This document shows, in pieces, positions 1-8,875 of a stretch of DNA of 64,000 bases. Source of the stretch: Pontibacter pudoricolor. Its GTDB lineage: Bacteria; Bacteroidota; Bacteroidia; Cytophagales; Hymenobacteraceae. Below the pieces are notes generated by a model. It saw only the letters and a program-made list of their open reading frames with translations. It was not told the origin of the DNA and searched no databases. The stretch spans positions 2,852,001 to 2,916,000 of the forward strand of contig NZ_CP048106.1 of the NCBI RefSeq assembly GCF_010092985.1. Reading direction: 5' to 3'. The translations under genes and the position numbers were made by a program. Positions within the stretch are counted from its first letter, which is position 1; the number at the start of each line of letters is the position of its first letter.

Positions 1-430
1 AGACGAACTATAGCTATCGAACTGATCACAGTCTTTGGGTTGAGCGCCTTGTAGATTTCCGGTGCCGCAGGCATTTCGAGGTACGAGAAAAGGAAATGTA
101 CACCGCGCGATGCCCGAAGACGGGGCCTCCCGGCCGTGAGGGCACCAAAGCCAACTATAGAACAATAGGCATGTAAAGCTCCCAGGATTGGAGGATATTT
201 GAAAGAAAAGGCTTGGTTCCGGCTGCAACTATAACCAACTATAGAATCCAGATTCCTCACAGCTGCGCTGGCTCTCTTCGAATCGCGTCTCAAGAATGTT
301 CGAAATGACAAAAGCAGAATTATAGGACATATAAGATCCCTCGACTTAGCTCAGGGATGACAATGGAGCCCTATAAAACTTAGCTTTAACACTAGCAGCA
401 GCGAATACCAGTCCCGAAAACTTTAGATGA
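1..430 (+). repeat. Composite dispersed repeat, copy 1 (left end outside window)
   Basis: This stretch has no credible gene. It starts with a CTATAG site followed by the block GATCACAGTCTTTGGG, then a GC-rich segment containing GGGGCCTCCCGGCCGTGAGG and CTCCCAGGATT, then short motifs around 'CAGATT', 'GCGTCTCAAGAATG' and 'CAGGGATGACA'. The same blocks in the same order recur near 44.34, 52.97 and 61.27 kb. The elements that precede this block in the other arrays would lie left of position 1. It ends shortly before a terminator at 489-524. Confidence 0.85.
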
Positions 431-488
431 CGCTGCCAGGCCAAGCATCTACAAACCCCTCAAACCCCATTAGCTTATCATCAAAACA

Positions 489-524
489 AAAGGGGAAGTA
501 TAGGTTTAACTATGCTTCCCCTTT
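489..524 (-). terminator. Intrinsic terminator of the 546-833 lipoprotein gene
   Basis: Stem of about 15 bp: AAAGGGGAAG plus TATAG at 489-503, pairing with CTATG plus CTTCCCCTTT at 510-524, with one G-T wobble. On the minus strand the stem runs into T residues, 22 nt after the stop codon of the lipoprotein gene. Confidence 0.8.
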
Positions 525-545
525 CTAAATTATTCCAACCTTATA

Positions 546-833
546 TTACTGTTTCTGATCCATATCACGCTGGTCAGCACTGTCTCTTTTTCCATCGCCA
601 GCGTGTACAGCGCCCTTGGCATTATCATAATATTTTTTTTCCAGGTTTACAGTGTCCTGGTCTGAGGCATTCGGTTCTGACGTATAACCTTCGTTCATTG
701 ATCCTGCTTCTACATGGTCGCTGTCTTCTTTGTTGGTTTCACCTGCGCCGGTACCAGTATCACACCCGGCTATAGTAATTGCTCCTGTAAACAGCGCAGC
801 AAGCATAAACGCCTTTGTTGGTTTCGTATTCAT
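546..833 (-). CDS. Small hydrophilic lipoprotein, unknown function
   Basis: About 95 residues. The ATG at 833 is preferred over the in-frame ATG at 857 because it gives a clean lipoprotein signal: Lys-rich start, hydrophobic stretch, then AGC as lipobox, so the mature protein should start at Cys (about residue 24). The rest is very polar, rich in Asp, Glu, Asn and Lys, with no domain I recognise, as in short Bacteroidota envelope lipoproteins. TTTATAGCT stands directly before the start and no Shine-Dalgarno sequence is visible. It has its own terminator at 489-524. Gene reality is likely; function is unknown. Confidence 0.7.
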   Translation of the reverse strand: MNTKPTKAFMLAALFTGAITIAGCDTGTGAGETNKEDSDHVEAGSMNEGYTSEPNASDQDTVNLEKKYYDNAKGAVHAGDGKRDSADQRDMDQKQ

Positions 834-972
834 AGCTATAAAATTCGTGTTAAACATTAGCCGCCAGCCAACCGGCGGGTACCTACATTTACGACCTCGA
901 CCAGTTTATAGTTAAAACCAATACCCCTATCCCTAGAAAACCGTATTAATAACACGAAACCAAACTATAGCT

Positions 973-1143
973 ATGAAACAGGACAAACCTATAGATCCGA
1001 CAAAAGAAACCAGCAAAGACGATTCTTCTGACATCAATAAGGTAAAACAGCAAAAGCAGGCTGCTCCGCCTCAGGCTAAAGCCACTACAAACAAAAGCAG
1101 CCAGCAGCGCGAAGACGAAGAAGCACAAAAAGGCCATTCATAA
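973..1143 (+). CDS. Small highly charged protein, unknown function (56 aa)
   Basis: An ATG at 973 directly follows AAACTATAGCT and opens a 56-residue frame ending in TAA at 1141. The product is hydrophilic throughout, with many Lys, Gln, Asp and Glu residues and a short Ala/Pro segment in the middle, and no signal peptide or membrane segment. It is likely cytoplasmic and partly disordered. It lies head to head with the lipoprotein gene at 546-833. No family is recognised. Composition and start context favour a real gene, but the small size leaves doubt. Confidence 0.5.
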   Translation: MKQDKPIDPTKETSKDDSSDINKVKQQKQAAPPQAKATTNKSSQQREDEEAQKGHS

Positions 1144-1144
1144 G

Positions 1145-1176
1145 TTGCTGAACTATAGTTGCCCGTTGTACCTTTG
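1145..1176 (+). promoter_or_regulatory. Bacteroidota-type promoter for the DUF2798 gene
   Basis: TTG at 1145-1147, a 21-nt spacer and TACCTTTG at 1169-1176 match the Bacteroidota primary sigma consensus (TTG, about 20 nt, TAnnTTTG). The gene starts at 1198, so the leader is very short and consists mostly of an AACTATAGTT site. Confidence 0.7.
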
Positions 1177-1197
1177 CAACTATAGTTTTACCAACCT

Positions 1198-1425
1198 ATG
1201 AAAAAGGCGCTCATTTCCGCACAACTTAAAACCAAACTGCTGGTGATCCTGATCATCAGTATATTACTTGCGTCTGCCCTGGAACTGTATACCTTTGGCA
1301 TTCCTTCTGATTTCCTGTCTCGCTGGCTAAATTCCTTCTTTGTGATCTTCTTTATGATCTCGGTAACGGTGCTGGGTATTGTACCTGCCATTAGCTATGC
1401 GGTAAACAAAGCTGCCGGACGCTAA
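1198..1425 (+). CDS. DUF2798 family two-helix membrane protein
   Basis: A 75-residue protein with two hydrophobic segments (about residues 12-31 and 46-66) separated by a short loop containing FGIPSDFLSRW. Length and layout match the DUF2798 family of small inner-membrane proteins of unknown function. The ATG at 1198 follows a close-fitting promoter at 1145-1176 and an AACTATAGTT site. It is followed 110 nt downstream by a separately promoted radical SAM gene, so it is probably monocistronic. Family is fairly sure; role unknown. Confidence 0.85.
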   Translation: MKKALISAQLKTKLLVILIISILLASALELYTFGIPSDFLSRWLNSFFVIFFMISVTVLGIVPAISYAVNKAAGR

Positions 1426-1496
1426 ACTCTCATTTCATCTTTTCTGAACCTGCTGCTACCTATAGCTGTTGCAGAAGCACTGTGCCATAAAATCTG

Positions 1497-1504
1497 TACT
1501 TTTG
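1497..1504 (+). promoter_or_regulatory. -7 box (TACTTTTG) for the radical SAM gene
   Basis: TACTTTTG matches TAnnTTTG and lies 31 nt before the TTG start at 1536. A TTG at 1469-1471 is the nearest -33 candidate, but its 25-nt spacing is long, so only the -7 box is claimed. Confidence 0.5.
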
Positions 1505-1535
1505 CGGTGCAGACTAATACTTTAACATTTACACT

Positions 1536-3743
1536 TTGGAAACAACGCCAACCATACTGCTTATTACGCCCCCGCTCACCCAGCTGAACACCCCTTACCC
1601 GGCCACGGCTTACCTTACCGGCTTTTTGCGCGGGCAGGGCTACAACGTGCAGCAAGCCGATCTGGGTATTGAGCTGGTGTTGCGTATGTTTTCCAAAGCA
1701 GGCCTCAAAAAGATATTTGCTGCCATAGAAGTTGGCGACTATGAATTATCGGATAACAGTTTCCGGATTTTGAAGCTGAAGCGCGACTACCTGGACACGA
1801 TTGAACCAGTCATTCGTTTTCTGCAGAATAAGGATTTAACTATAGCACAGCAGATCAGTTTCAGCAGGTATTTACCCGAAGCATCGCGCTTCGACCAGGT
1901 AGAGGATCTGGAATGGGCTTTTGGCAGCATGGGCATTACCGACCGCGCGCGCTACCTGGCTACTTTATACTTAGAAGACCTCGGCGACCTGATAAAAGAA
2001 ACTGTTTGCCCTTACTTTGCTTTCAGCCGCTATGCCGAAAAACTGGCTATGTCTGCCACTTCATTTGATCCGCTGGAGGAAGAGCTGCAACTGGAGCCGA
2101 ACCTGGTAGATCAGTTTTTACTGGAGATACTGGATGAGCATTTACAGCGGGTACAGCCAACTATAGTTGGTTTCTCTATTCCGTTTCCGGGCAATTTGTA
2201 TGGAGGCTTACGGTTGGCGCAACACATCAAACAGAACTACCCCACTATAAAAACGGCCATGGGCGGCGGTTACCCGAACACCGAGCTACGTAGTTTAAAA
2301 GAGCCACGCCTGTTTAAGTACATTGATTTTGTAACGCTGGATGATGGCGAAGGCCCGTGGCTGAAACTAATAGAGCACCTGCAAGGCAAACGCGAAGCCG
2401 CCAACCTGCAACGCACGTTTATACTTCAGGAGGGAGAAGTCAACTATATCAACAACTGCACAGACCCGGATATTCCGCATACCGAAGTAGGTACGCCAGA
2501 CTATAGTGGCCTGCCTATAAAAGATTATTTGTCGGTGATTGACGTGGTGAACCCGATGCACCGCCTGTGGAGCGATGGCCGCTGGAACAAACTGACCGTG
2601 GCGCACGGCTGCTACTGGAAACGCTGCTCCTTCTGCGACATTACCCTGGATTATATCCGTCGTTACGATGTGGCTCCGGCTATGCTGCTGGTAGACAGAA
2701 TTGAACAGATCATTGCCCAGACCGGCCAGACCGGTTTCCATTTTGTAGATGAAGCCGCCCCTCCTGCCCCGCTCCGCGACATGGCCATAGAACTGCTGCG
2801 CCGTGGTGTGAAAATTAGCTGGTGGGGGAATATCCGTTTCGAGAAGACTTTTACGCCTGATTTGTGCCGCTTACTGGCTGCATCGGGTTGTATTGCCGTT
2901 TCTGGTGGTTTGGAAGTAGCTTCGGACAGGCTGCTGGCCCTGATGGAGAAAGGTGTAACGATAGCGCAGGTTGCCCGCGTAACCGATAGCTTTACACAGG
3001 CCGGTATTATGGTGCACGCTTATTTGATGTATGGCTTCCCGACCGAAACCACCCAGGAAACAATTGACTCACTGGAAGTAGTGCGCCAGCTATTCGAGAA
3101 CAATGTGATACAATCAGGTTACTGGCACCGCTTCAGCATGACGGCCCACAGCCCGATCGGTAAGAACCCTGAAAAATATGGTGTAGTAAAAGTTGGCCCC
3201 CCGGAAGGAGATTTTGCAAACAACGACCTGTGGCACAACGACCCGAAAGGCACTGACCATAGTTTGTTCAGCGCCGGTTTAGCCAAAGCGCTTTACAACT
3301 ATATGCACGGTGTAGCCCTGGAAGAGCCGCTTTCGTTCTGGTTTGATTTTAAAACGCCACGGCCAACTATAAAACCGGACCTTATCGGCTCAGCCATTGC
3401 GCAGCCGCATCGCCCAGACAGCACCCGCATGAATGCCCGCCTGCTCTGGTTGGGCAATATGCCGGAAATAGACTTTACCATGGTTGCTAAAAAAGGCCAG
3501 ACAATAGAGCGCTGCGAACTTACCTTTTATGAAAAGGGCGAAGACTTCCAGGTAAAGACGACTGCAACTATAGGCCAGTGGTTATTCGATTCTATCCAGA
3601 AGATATCGCTGGAGAGCGAAGAAGCTTATAGTTTAAAACAGTTGGAGGAGAGTTATCCGGCAGATGCGCATCTCACATTTGATGAGTTCCTGGCATCGCC
3701 AACCTGGTTTGAACTGCGCGAAAAAGGGCTACTATTGCTGTAG
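1536..3743 (+). CDS. B12-binding-type radical SAM protein
   Basis: 735 residues. The N-terminal half (about 5-290) has the Rossmann-like cobalamin-binding-type fold seen in many radical SAM proteins (VGFSIPFPGNLYGGL, then MGGGYPNTE); the DxHxxG histidine motif for lower-ligand binding is not visible. The radical SAM core follows, with cysteines at 359, 364 and 367. The spacing is CX4CX2C instead of the usual CX3CX2C, in the context HGCYWKRCSFCD. A C-terminal extension of about 200 residues follows. Such enzymes cleave S-adenosylmethionine at a [4Fe-4S] cluster; the substrate cannot be told. The start is TTG, since the next in-frame Met is about 50 residues in and would cut the first strand. 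A terminator for the opposing gene overlaps the last codons. Confidence 0.85.
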   Translation: METTPTILLITPPLTQLNTPYPATAYLTGFLRGQGYNVQQADLGIELVLRMFSKAGLKKIFAAIEVGDYELSDNSFRILKLKRDYLDTIEPVIRFLQNKDLTIAQQISFSRYLPEASRFDQVEDLEWAFGSMGITDRARYLATLYLEDLGDLIKETVCPYFAFSRYAEKLAMSATSFDPLEEELQLEPNLVDQFLLEILDEHLQRVQPTIVGFSIPFPGNLYGGLRLAQHIKQNYPTIKTAMGGGYPNTELRSLKEPRLFKYIDFVTLDDGEGPWLKLIEHLQGKREAANLQRTFILQEGEVNYINNCTDPDIPHTEVGTPDYSGLPIKDYLSVIDVVNPMHRLWSDGRWNKLTVAHGCYWKRCSFCDITLDYIRRYDVAPAMLLVDRIEQIIAQTGQTGFHFVDEAAPPAPLRDMAIELLRRGVKISWWGNIRFEKTFTPDLCRLLAASGCIAVSGGLEVASDRLLALMEKGVTIAQVARVTDSFTQAGIMVHAYLMYGFPTETTQETIDSLEVVRQLFENNVIQSGYWHRFSMTAHSPIGKNPEKYGVVKVGPPEGDFANNDLWHNDPKGTDHSLFSAGLAKALYNYMHGVALEEPLSFWFDFKTPRPTIKPDLIGSAIAQPHRPDSTRMNARLLWLGNMPEIDFTMVAKKGQTIERCELTFYEKGEDFQVKTTATIGQWLFDSIQKISLESEEAYSLKQLEESYPADAHLTFDEFLASPTWFELREKGLLLL

Positions 3744-3748
3744 CCCTT
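3724..3748 (-). terminator. Terminator of the DUF6624 gene, overlapping the radical SAM stop codon
   Basis: AAGGGCTAC (3724-3732) pairs with GTAGCCCTT (3740-3748) around a 7-nt loop; on the minus strand it ends in TTTTT. The right arm contains the TAG stop of the convergent plus-strand radical SAM gene, so the two 3' ends share the element. Confidence 0.7.
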
Positions 3749-3764
3749 CACGGTTATAGTTTAT

Positions 3765-4697
3765 TTATTGTGCAGATCTGCCTGTAGCTAATGGTCTGTA
3801 TTCTATGCCAAACCGCTTCAGGTAATCTTTTATAGGTTCCAACTCCATTTCTGCACGTCGTTTATCCAGGTTGGCCTCGTCTTCTACTTTATAAAGCTCC
3901 TGTTGTTTTGTAGCTTGGTTGGTGGTTACCTGGCTGCCGTATAGTTGCGGTTTATCATTATACATCAAATAACGGTCTTCCATTAAAGCCAGCTGACTTT
4001 TTGCAGCTTCTCCTTTGGCAACTGCTTCACGCAGCAAGGGCAGGTATTTTCCCATTATTTCCTTTTGTTCTCTCGGTGTGTGCTGAATTACCAGAAAAGC
4101 GGCATTGCTGGCATGCGGCCCAACCATACTTTTGCCAGGCCAGCCATATTTTTCAATAATAGCGATAACCTGTTTCTGATTTTCCGCATCCGACTGCATC
4201 ATTTTCTGGATTAACGCCTGCGCCTCTGCCGACTCCATGCCATGTTTCTCACGGGCTGCTAAAAACTCCCGGCGTATCTGCTGGTCGCTTTCAAATATCT
4301 GCTCCAGTTGTGCTTTCAGGGGCTTGTTATAGTTGGCTTCTATTACATCAACCTTTGCCTGCAGTTGCTTTACCATTGGCTCCCAGCGCTTATCGGTGTG
4401 CAGGCTGCTCAGGTCGCTATCACTTTTAAGGTGATTAATGTTAGCCCAGCCTTTTTCGATGGATTTGTTGAGATGTGCAAAAGCTTTGTCTTTGTTGCCG
4501 GCCAATGCCCACGAGCAGGCAGCATTGTAGTGGTCGGAGCTGGAGCCTTTCCCGCTCTTCAGTAGCTTATCGTATAGTTCAGCAGAAGCTTTATATTCTT
4601 TGGCTTCATATCTGGCGTATGCTTCGGCTGATGTCTGGGCAAGGGCAGTTCCACCTAAACAAACCATCATTCCGATACAGAGAATTAGTTTTTTCAT
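3765..4697 (-). CDS. Secreted TPR/DUF6624 protein
   Basis: 310 residues with an N-terminal signal peptide (MKKLILCIGMMVCLGGTALAQ, cleavage after ALA). Residues about 22-110 look like one or two TPR-type helical hairpins (YARYEAKEYKASAELYDKLL, then HYNAACSWALAGNKDKAF). Residues about 125-300 match DUF6624, with the signature GWPGKSMVG followed by AAFLVIQH and a C-terminal LKRFGIEYRP. The family is widespread in Bacteroidota, is exported and has no established function. AACTATAAAGCT precedes the start. Transcription converges with the radical SAM gene. Confidence 0.85.
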   Translation of the reverse strand: MKKLILCIGMMVCLGGTALAQTSAEAYARYEAKEYKASAELYDKLLKSGKGSSSDHYNAACSWALAGNKDKAFAHLNKSIEKGWANINHLKSDSDLSSLHTDKRWEPMVKQLQAKVDVIEANYNKPLKAQLEQIFESDQQIRREFLAAREKHGMESAEAQALIQKMMQSDAENQKQVIAIIEKYGWPGKSMVGPHASNAAFLVIQHTPREQKEIMGKYLPLLREAVAKGEAAKSQLALMEDRYLMYNDKPQLYGSQVTTNQATKQQELYKVEDEANLDKRRAEMELEPIKDYLKRFGIEYRPLATGRSAQ

Positions 4698-4929
4698 AGC
4701 TTTATAGTTTTAGTTAATTGAATGTACAGAAAAAATTATAGAAAGTGAAGTTTTTAGCACACCCTGCAATCAGCATTTTATAGGAGTCTGTCTATAATCA
4801 TCCGTAAATAAAGCGTGCCACATACCATAAAATATTAACAAAAGTCATTTTTGCCAGTAATGCAAGTCATATAATAAGGCTTTTTTATTCATCAGTTTTG
4901 TACAGTATTTAACACTTAAAACTAATAGT

Positions 4930-5487
4930 ATGAAAAAGGTATCTCTAGCCATAGTAATAGCAATGGGTGCTATGCTGTCATCATGCAATTCAACTGAAAA
5001 ACCAACAACTGAGGCACAAAACGAAGTAACAGAAACAGAAGCATTAGGTGGGCAATCAGCCGTGCAGGACGATGAGTCGCAGAAAAACGTAGTACAGGTG
5101 GCTGCTTCTTCCCCGGACCACACAACGTTGGTAACAGCCGTTAAAACAGCCGGCCTGGTGGACGTGCTAACCAATGCCGGACCCTTTACAGTTTTTGCGC
5201 CAACCAATGCCGCTTTTGAGCAATTACCAGCCGGAACTGTAGAGAGTTTATTAACTGAAGAAAAACGTAGCGATCTGCGCAATATCCTGCAGTACCACGT
5301 GTATGTAGGCGTACTGCAAGCCGAAAGCTTTGAAGACGGACAAAGCCTGGGCCAGGTAAATGGTGGCCGCGTAACTATGGGCGTGAAAGATGGCAAGGTA
5401 ACAGTAAACGGCGCTAACATCGTGGCATCCATTCCAACATCAAACGGCGTTATTCACGTGATCGATAAAGTGTTGTTGCCGCAGTAA
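4930..5487 (+). CDS. Fasciclin (FAS1) domain lipoprotein
   Basis: 185 residues. The lipobox LSSC places the lipidated Cys at about residue 19. A polar Thr/Glu-rich linker leads to a single FAS1 domain (about 55-185) with its two signature regions: PFTVFAPTNAAFEQLP and, near the end, ASIPTSNGVIHVIDKVLLP. FAS1 domains act in adhesion or protein-protein contact at the cell surface. A long antisense frame exists over this gene but shows no protein-like features. A strong bidirectional hairpin lies at 5688-5722, after a repeat-containing spacer. Confidence 0.9.
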   Translation: MKKVSLAIVIAMGAMLSSCNSTEKPTTEAQNEVTETEALGGQSAVQDDESQKNVVQVAASSPDHTTLVTAVKTAGLVDVLTNAGPFTVFAPTNAAFEQLPAGTVESLLTEEKRSDLRNILQYHVYVGVLQAESFEDGQSLGQVNGGRVTMGVKDGKVTVNGANIVASIPTSNGVIHVIDKVLLPQ

Positions 5488-5499
5488 GTAGTATAGTTT

Positions 5500-5665
5500 A
5501 CCATCCCCTGCCTCTTCAAAGGGGGACTTAACTGCTTGAGTAATTCCGCTCTCGAGGGGGGCCGGGGAGTATTATAGCAACGGCTGAACCTCCCTTTTAC
5601 CAAGTTCCTTTCAGGATGACAGGTATCTTGTATCTTATGTCCTCCTTTCAAGGAGGTTAGAGGGT
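5500..5665. repeat. Short dispersed repeat fragments of the CCCCTGCC / GGGGGACTT type
   Basis: The spacer between the fasciclin gene and uvrB contains CCATCCCCTGCC, TTCAAAGGGGGACTT, CTCGAGGGGGGCCGGGG and TCAGGATGACA. These resemble the sub-elements of the composite arrays at 43.9, 52.6 and 60.8 kb, but here in a degraded and isolated form. No gene is visible. Confidence 0.6.
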
Positions 5666-5687
5666 TGATCAGCCAAAGCAAAACAAG

Positions 5688-5722
5688 AAAAGCCCCTGTA
5701 GCTTAAACTACAAGGGCTTTTT
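5688..5722. terminator. Bidirectional terminator between fasciclin gene and uvrB
   Basis: AAAAGCCC plus TGTAG (5688-5701) pairs with CTACA plus GGGCTTTTT (5708-5722), with one C-A mismatch and a 6-nt loop. A-run on one side and T-run on the other suit termination from both convergent genes. Confidence 0.85.
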
Positions 5723-5762
5723 CACTTTCTAACTTTCTAACTTACAAACTTTTTAACTTAGT

Positions 5763-7790
5763 TCAGTCTCGCTTTGTCTTAAGCAGGTTCCGGAGTTCAG
5801 AAAGCTCATCTCTGTATTTGGCAGCCTGTAAAAAGTCAAGGTCTTTGGCGGCACCTTCCATTTGCTTCTCTGTTTTCTTGATAAGCTTTTCGAGCTGCTC
5901 CTTGTTCATCATTTGTATCACAGGCTCAGCGGCAATCGATACTTCTTCCGGACCAGCATACATTTTCACTTCCCGCTTAATGTTATCAGCAACCGAGGTT
6001 TGCTCGTGAATCTCTTCGCTGGTCTTAAGAATAGTTCGTGGCGTAATACCATGCTCTTCGTTATAGGCCATCTGTGTCGCACGACGACGGTTGGTTTCAT
6101 CTATAGCACGTTGCATAGAGCCGGTCATTCGGTCGGCGTACATAATTACCTTCCCTTTCTCGTTACGGGCAGCACGTCCCATGGTCTGTATCAGAGAACG
6201 CTGATCTCGCAGGAAGCCTTCTTTATCAGCATCCAGTATAGCCACCAAACTAACTTCCGGTAAATCCAGACCTTCACGCAGCAGGTTTACCCCGATCAGT
6301 ACATCAATTATACCTAAACGCAGTTCACGCAAAATTTCTACACGGTCAAGGGTTTTCACTTCGGAGTGCAGGTATTTTACTTTTATGTTCAGCCTCTCCA
6401 GGTACTTGGCCAGTTCTTCCGACATGCGTTTCGTAAGTGTAGTTACCAGCACGCGGGCACCTTCTTTTACGCGTTCATCTATTTCATCCAGCAGGTCATC
6501 TACCTGGTTTGTACTTGGGCGCACTTCTATAACAGGATCCAGCAAGCCGGTTGGGCGGATGATCTGCTCCACTATAACACCTTCTGATTTCTGGATCTCA
6601 TAGTCGCCTGGCGTTGCACTTACAAAAACCACCTGCTTCATCATGCTCTCAAACTCGTTAAAAGTAAGCGGGCGGTTGTCCATGGCAGCCGGTAACCGGA
6701 AACCATATTCTACCAGCGCTACTTTACGCGAGCGGTCGCCTCCCCACATAGCACGCACCTGCGGCACGGTTACGTGGCTCTCATCAATTACCATCAGGAA
6801 ATCATCCGGGAAATAATCGAGCAAACAGAAAGGACGTGCACCCGGCGAACGACGGTCGAAGTAGCGGGAATAGTTCTCTATACCGGAACAATAGCCCAGC
6901 TCACGGATCATCTCCAGGTCAAACTCAGTACGCTCTTTTATGCGTTTAGCTTCTACCGGGCGGTCTTCTTTCAGGAAATAATCGTGCTGCGCCACCATGT
7001 CGTACTGAATTTCCGAAATAGCCTGCTGCAGTGTGTCTTTGCCTGTTACGAAAAGGTTTGCCGGATATAAGGTAATTGCCGATTCATCGGCCAGCTTTTT
7101 ACCGGTAGCCGGATCGATGCGGTGTATCTGCTCAAGCTCATCTCCGAAGAAATAAAAGCGGTAAGCAAAATCTGCATAGGCCGGAAAAATATCAACCGTA
7201 TCGCCTTTCACCCGGAATGTTCCACGTGTGAACTCGGCTTCGGTGCGGCTGTAAAGTATCTGCACAAACGTATAAAGCAGGTTATTACGGCTGTAACGCT
7301 GACCCGGAGCCAGGTGTAATACGTTCTTCCCAAACTCTTCGGGGTTACCAATACCATAGATACACGATACCGATGCCACCACGATCACATCACGCCGGCC
7401 CGAAAGCAGTGCCGACGTTGTATGCAGACGCAGTTTCTCGATCTCCTCGTTTATTTGAAGGTCTTTCTCGATGAATACATCCGATGAAGCGATGTATGCC
7501 TCGGGCTGGTAGTAGTCGTAGTAAGAGATGAAATATTCGACAGCGTTTTCAGGAAAAAACTGCTTGAACTCGCCGTATAGCTGGGCTGCCAGTGTTTTGT
7601 TGTGGCAAAGTACCAGGGTTGGCTTGCCTGTATTTTTGATAACGTTGGCCATGGTAAAGGTTTTACCGGTACCGGTGGCACCCAGTAAAACCTGTACAGG
7701 CTCTCCGTTATTTACTCCTTCTGTGAGTTTTGCAATTGCCTTGGGCTGGTCGCCGGTCGGCTGAAACTCTGATGTTAGCTTAAAATCCAT
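5763..7790 (-). CDS. uvrB: Excinuclease ABC subunit B
   Basis: 675 residues, the normal length for UvrB, the DNA-damage-loading helicase of nucleotide excision repair that works with UvrA and UvrC. Visible features: Walker A GATGTGKT at 37-44; the [11 protein letters not shown] beta-hairpin region around residue 93; DESH as the Walker B motif; helicase domain motifs including [24 protein letters not shown] and QTMGRAARN; and a C-terminal UVR motif ([12 protein letters not shown] to AAKYRDEL) for UvrC contact. uvrA and uvrC are not in the window. A TAnnTTTG box lies at 7856-7863. All catalytic motifs look intact. Confidence 0.98.
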   Translation of the reverse strand: MDFKLTSEFQPTGDQPKAIAKLTEGVNNGEPVQVLLGATGTGKTFTMANVIKNTGKPTLVLCHNKTLAAQLYGEFKQFFPENAVEYFISYYDYYQPEAYIASSDVFIEKDLQINEEIEKLRLHTTSALLSGRRDVIVVASVSCIYGIGNPEEFGKNVLHLAPGQRYSRNNLLYTFVQILYSRTEAEFTRGTFRVKGDTVDIFPAYADFAYRFYFFGDELEQIHRIDPATGKKLADESAITLYPANLFVTGKDTLQQAISEIQYDMVAQHDYFLKEDRPVEAKRIKERTEFDLEMIRELGYCSGIENYSRYFDRRSPGARPFCLLDYFPDDFLMVIDESHVTVPQVRAMWGGDRSRKVALVEYGFRLPAAMDNRPLTFNEFESMMKQVVFVSATPGDYEIQKSEGVIVEQIIRPTGLLDPVIEVRPSTNQVDDLLDEIDERVKEGARVLVTTLTKRMSEELAKYLERLNIKVKYLHSEVKTLDRVEILRELRLGIIDVLIGVNLLREGLDLPEVSLVAILDADKEGFLRDQRSLIQTMGRAARNEKGKVIMYADRMTGSMQRAIDETNRRRATQMAYNEEHGITPRTILKTSEEIHEQTSVADNIKREVKMYAGPEEVSIAAEPVIQMMNKEQLEKLIKKTEKQMEGAAKDLDFLQAAKYRDELSELRNLLKTKRD

Positions 7791-7855
7791 TCGTCGGTTT
7801 TACGAAATTAACGATAAAGTATAACATCTGAAACTGTACGTAAGTTTACCTTTTG

Positions 7856-7863
7856 CAAACATA
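7856..7863 (-). promoter_or_regulatory. -7 box (TATGTTTG) for uvrB
   Basis: On the minus strand the bases read TATGTTTG, a match to TAnnTTTG, 65 nt before the uvrB start. No convincing -33 TTG is seen at the expected distance, so support is limited. Confidence 0.4.
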
Positions 7864-7896
7864 ATCCGCTAAGTTTAAGTATAAAATTACACGCAT

Positions 7897-7924
7897 AAAA
7901 AAAGCCTGCCGCAAAGCAACAGGC
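7897..7924 (-). terminator. Terminator of the small lipoprotein cluster
   Basis: GCCTG (7904-7908) and CAGGC (7920-7924) form the stem, with an extra GC pair inside; on the minus strand it is followed by seven T residues (7897-7903). It lies about 70 nt after the stop of the 7993-8364 gene and separates the cluster from the uvrB promoter. Confidence 0.8.
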
Positions 7925-7992
7925 ATTTCCAAGTCAGTCAGTTTTAATAATTCTAATCAAGAAGTAAACCTAACCTTATAGTATAGTTCACT

Positions 7993-8364
7993 TTAAAAAA
8001 TCTCCCGCCCGGAATCGCAGACGCGGGTTACTTTTACGGCCGGATACATAACCGTTACAGCTACGCATCTTGGCCCGTATTCTCCATTTAATTCCAGGGC
8101 CGCATTTATTCTTAACCCCTCTTTCTGGTATTTTGCCGGCAGGTTATCGGTAGTAACATAGCCGTTCTGCAGCTGCCCCAGGTAGTTATTACTCTGCCCG
8201 TCTTCTGCATTATTTTCTATTTTCAGGATATACCAGCCTGTCTCGCAATCCTCTCCTATCACCTCTACTTGCAGGCATGCCGGAGCCGGGGCATCTTTCT
8301 GGCAACTTACAGTAAGTGTAATTAAACCCAGGTAAAGAAAAATGATGCGTAATGTGTTCTTCAT
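7993..8364 (-). CDS. Small lipoprotein, unknown function
   Basis: 123 residues. A hydrophobic N-terminus ends in the lipobox TVSC, so lipidation is expected at about Cys21. The mature part holds four further cysteines (motifs ACL, EDCETGWYILKI, PRCVAV and RVCDSG) that could form two periplasmic disulfides. I recognise no domain. It is the last of three same-strand lipoprotein genes (7993, 8404, 8876) spaced 22-39 nt apart, probably one transcript ending at the 7897-7924 terminator. Cysteines and the WYIL core suggest a small beta-rich fold; function unknown. Confidence 0.75.
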   Translation of the reverse strand: MKNTLRIIFLYLGLITLTVSCQKDAPAPACLQVEVIGEDCETGWYILKIENNAEDGQSNNYLGQLQNGYVTTDNLPAKYQKEGLRINAALELNGEYGPRCVAVTVMYPAVKVTRVCDSGREIF

Positions 8365-8403
8365 GTTTTAAGTTGTACTAACGGATCTCGCTGTAGTGTA
8401 AAA

Positions 8404-8853
8404 TTATCGGTACAGGTAATAGGTATCGGTAAATCTGGCGTAAGGGTCGCTGCCGGCATAGGTGCAGTTCAGCACCAGCCTGTTTGCCTTACACTCAGTT
8501 ACTGTATAAGTTGCCGACCAGAATTGCCGGGAAAGTATAAATGCCCCCGGTAATGTGTACTCGGCTTTAAAAGCATTATAGTTGTTTTTGGTTCTTGTTA
8601 CATCATGCAACAGAAAAGCACTGTCGCTTCTGAATTCAAAATAATCTCCGGCGTTGCCCCTGTAGTTTGTTGTGTTGCAATTACCGTTGCGGCAAACCTG
8701 GTAATCAATTCTTTCTACCCTCCATTTACCCAGCAAAGCATTCCGTGTCTGACCTGCTGAAAGGGTAGGCAGTGTTTCCTCATCGGTCTGGCAGCTTAAA
8801 CAAAGCACTGCCAGCAGAAGAACTATAAAAGTTCTGGAACTGCTTTTTTTCAT
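8404..8853 (-). CDS. Lipocalin-like domain lipoprotein
   Basis: 149 residues. The signal ends in the lipobox CLSC (Cys at about 21). The mature part begins with LLGKWRVERID, followed by YFEFRSDS, an arrangement typical of the lipocalin-like families common in Bacteroidota envelope lipoproteins, where an opening GxW motif is followed by a small beta barrel. Four cysteines in the mature part could pair. It sits between two other small lipoprotein genes on the same strand. Ligand unknown. The domain assignment rests on the GKW-RVE-YFEF pattern only. Confidence 0.75.
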   Translation of the reverse strand: MKKSSSRTFIVLLLAVLCLSCQTDEETLPTLSAGQTRNALLGKWRVERIDYQVCRNGNCNTTNYRGNAGDYFEFRSDSAFLLHDVTRTKNNYNAFKAEYTLPGAFILSRQFWSATYTVTECKANRLVLNCTYAGSDPYARFTDTYYLYR

Positions 8854-8875
8854 AGCCCGGGTATAAATGCGAATA

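Noticed and set aside
512..775. 87-codon plus-strand frame
   Set aside because: Starts within a terminator and runs antisense to the lipoprotein gene; no recognisable features.
4845..5432. 195-codon open frame on the minus strand
   Set aside because: Antisense to the fasciclin lipoprotein, which has a clear lipobox and FAS1 motifs; the translation is a Thr/Ser/Cys-rich shadow.
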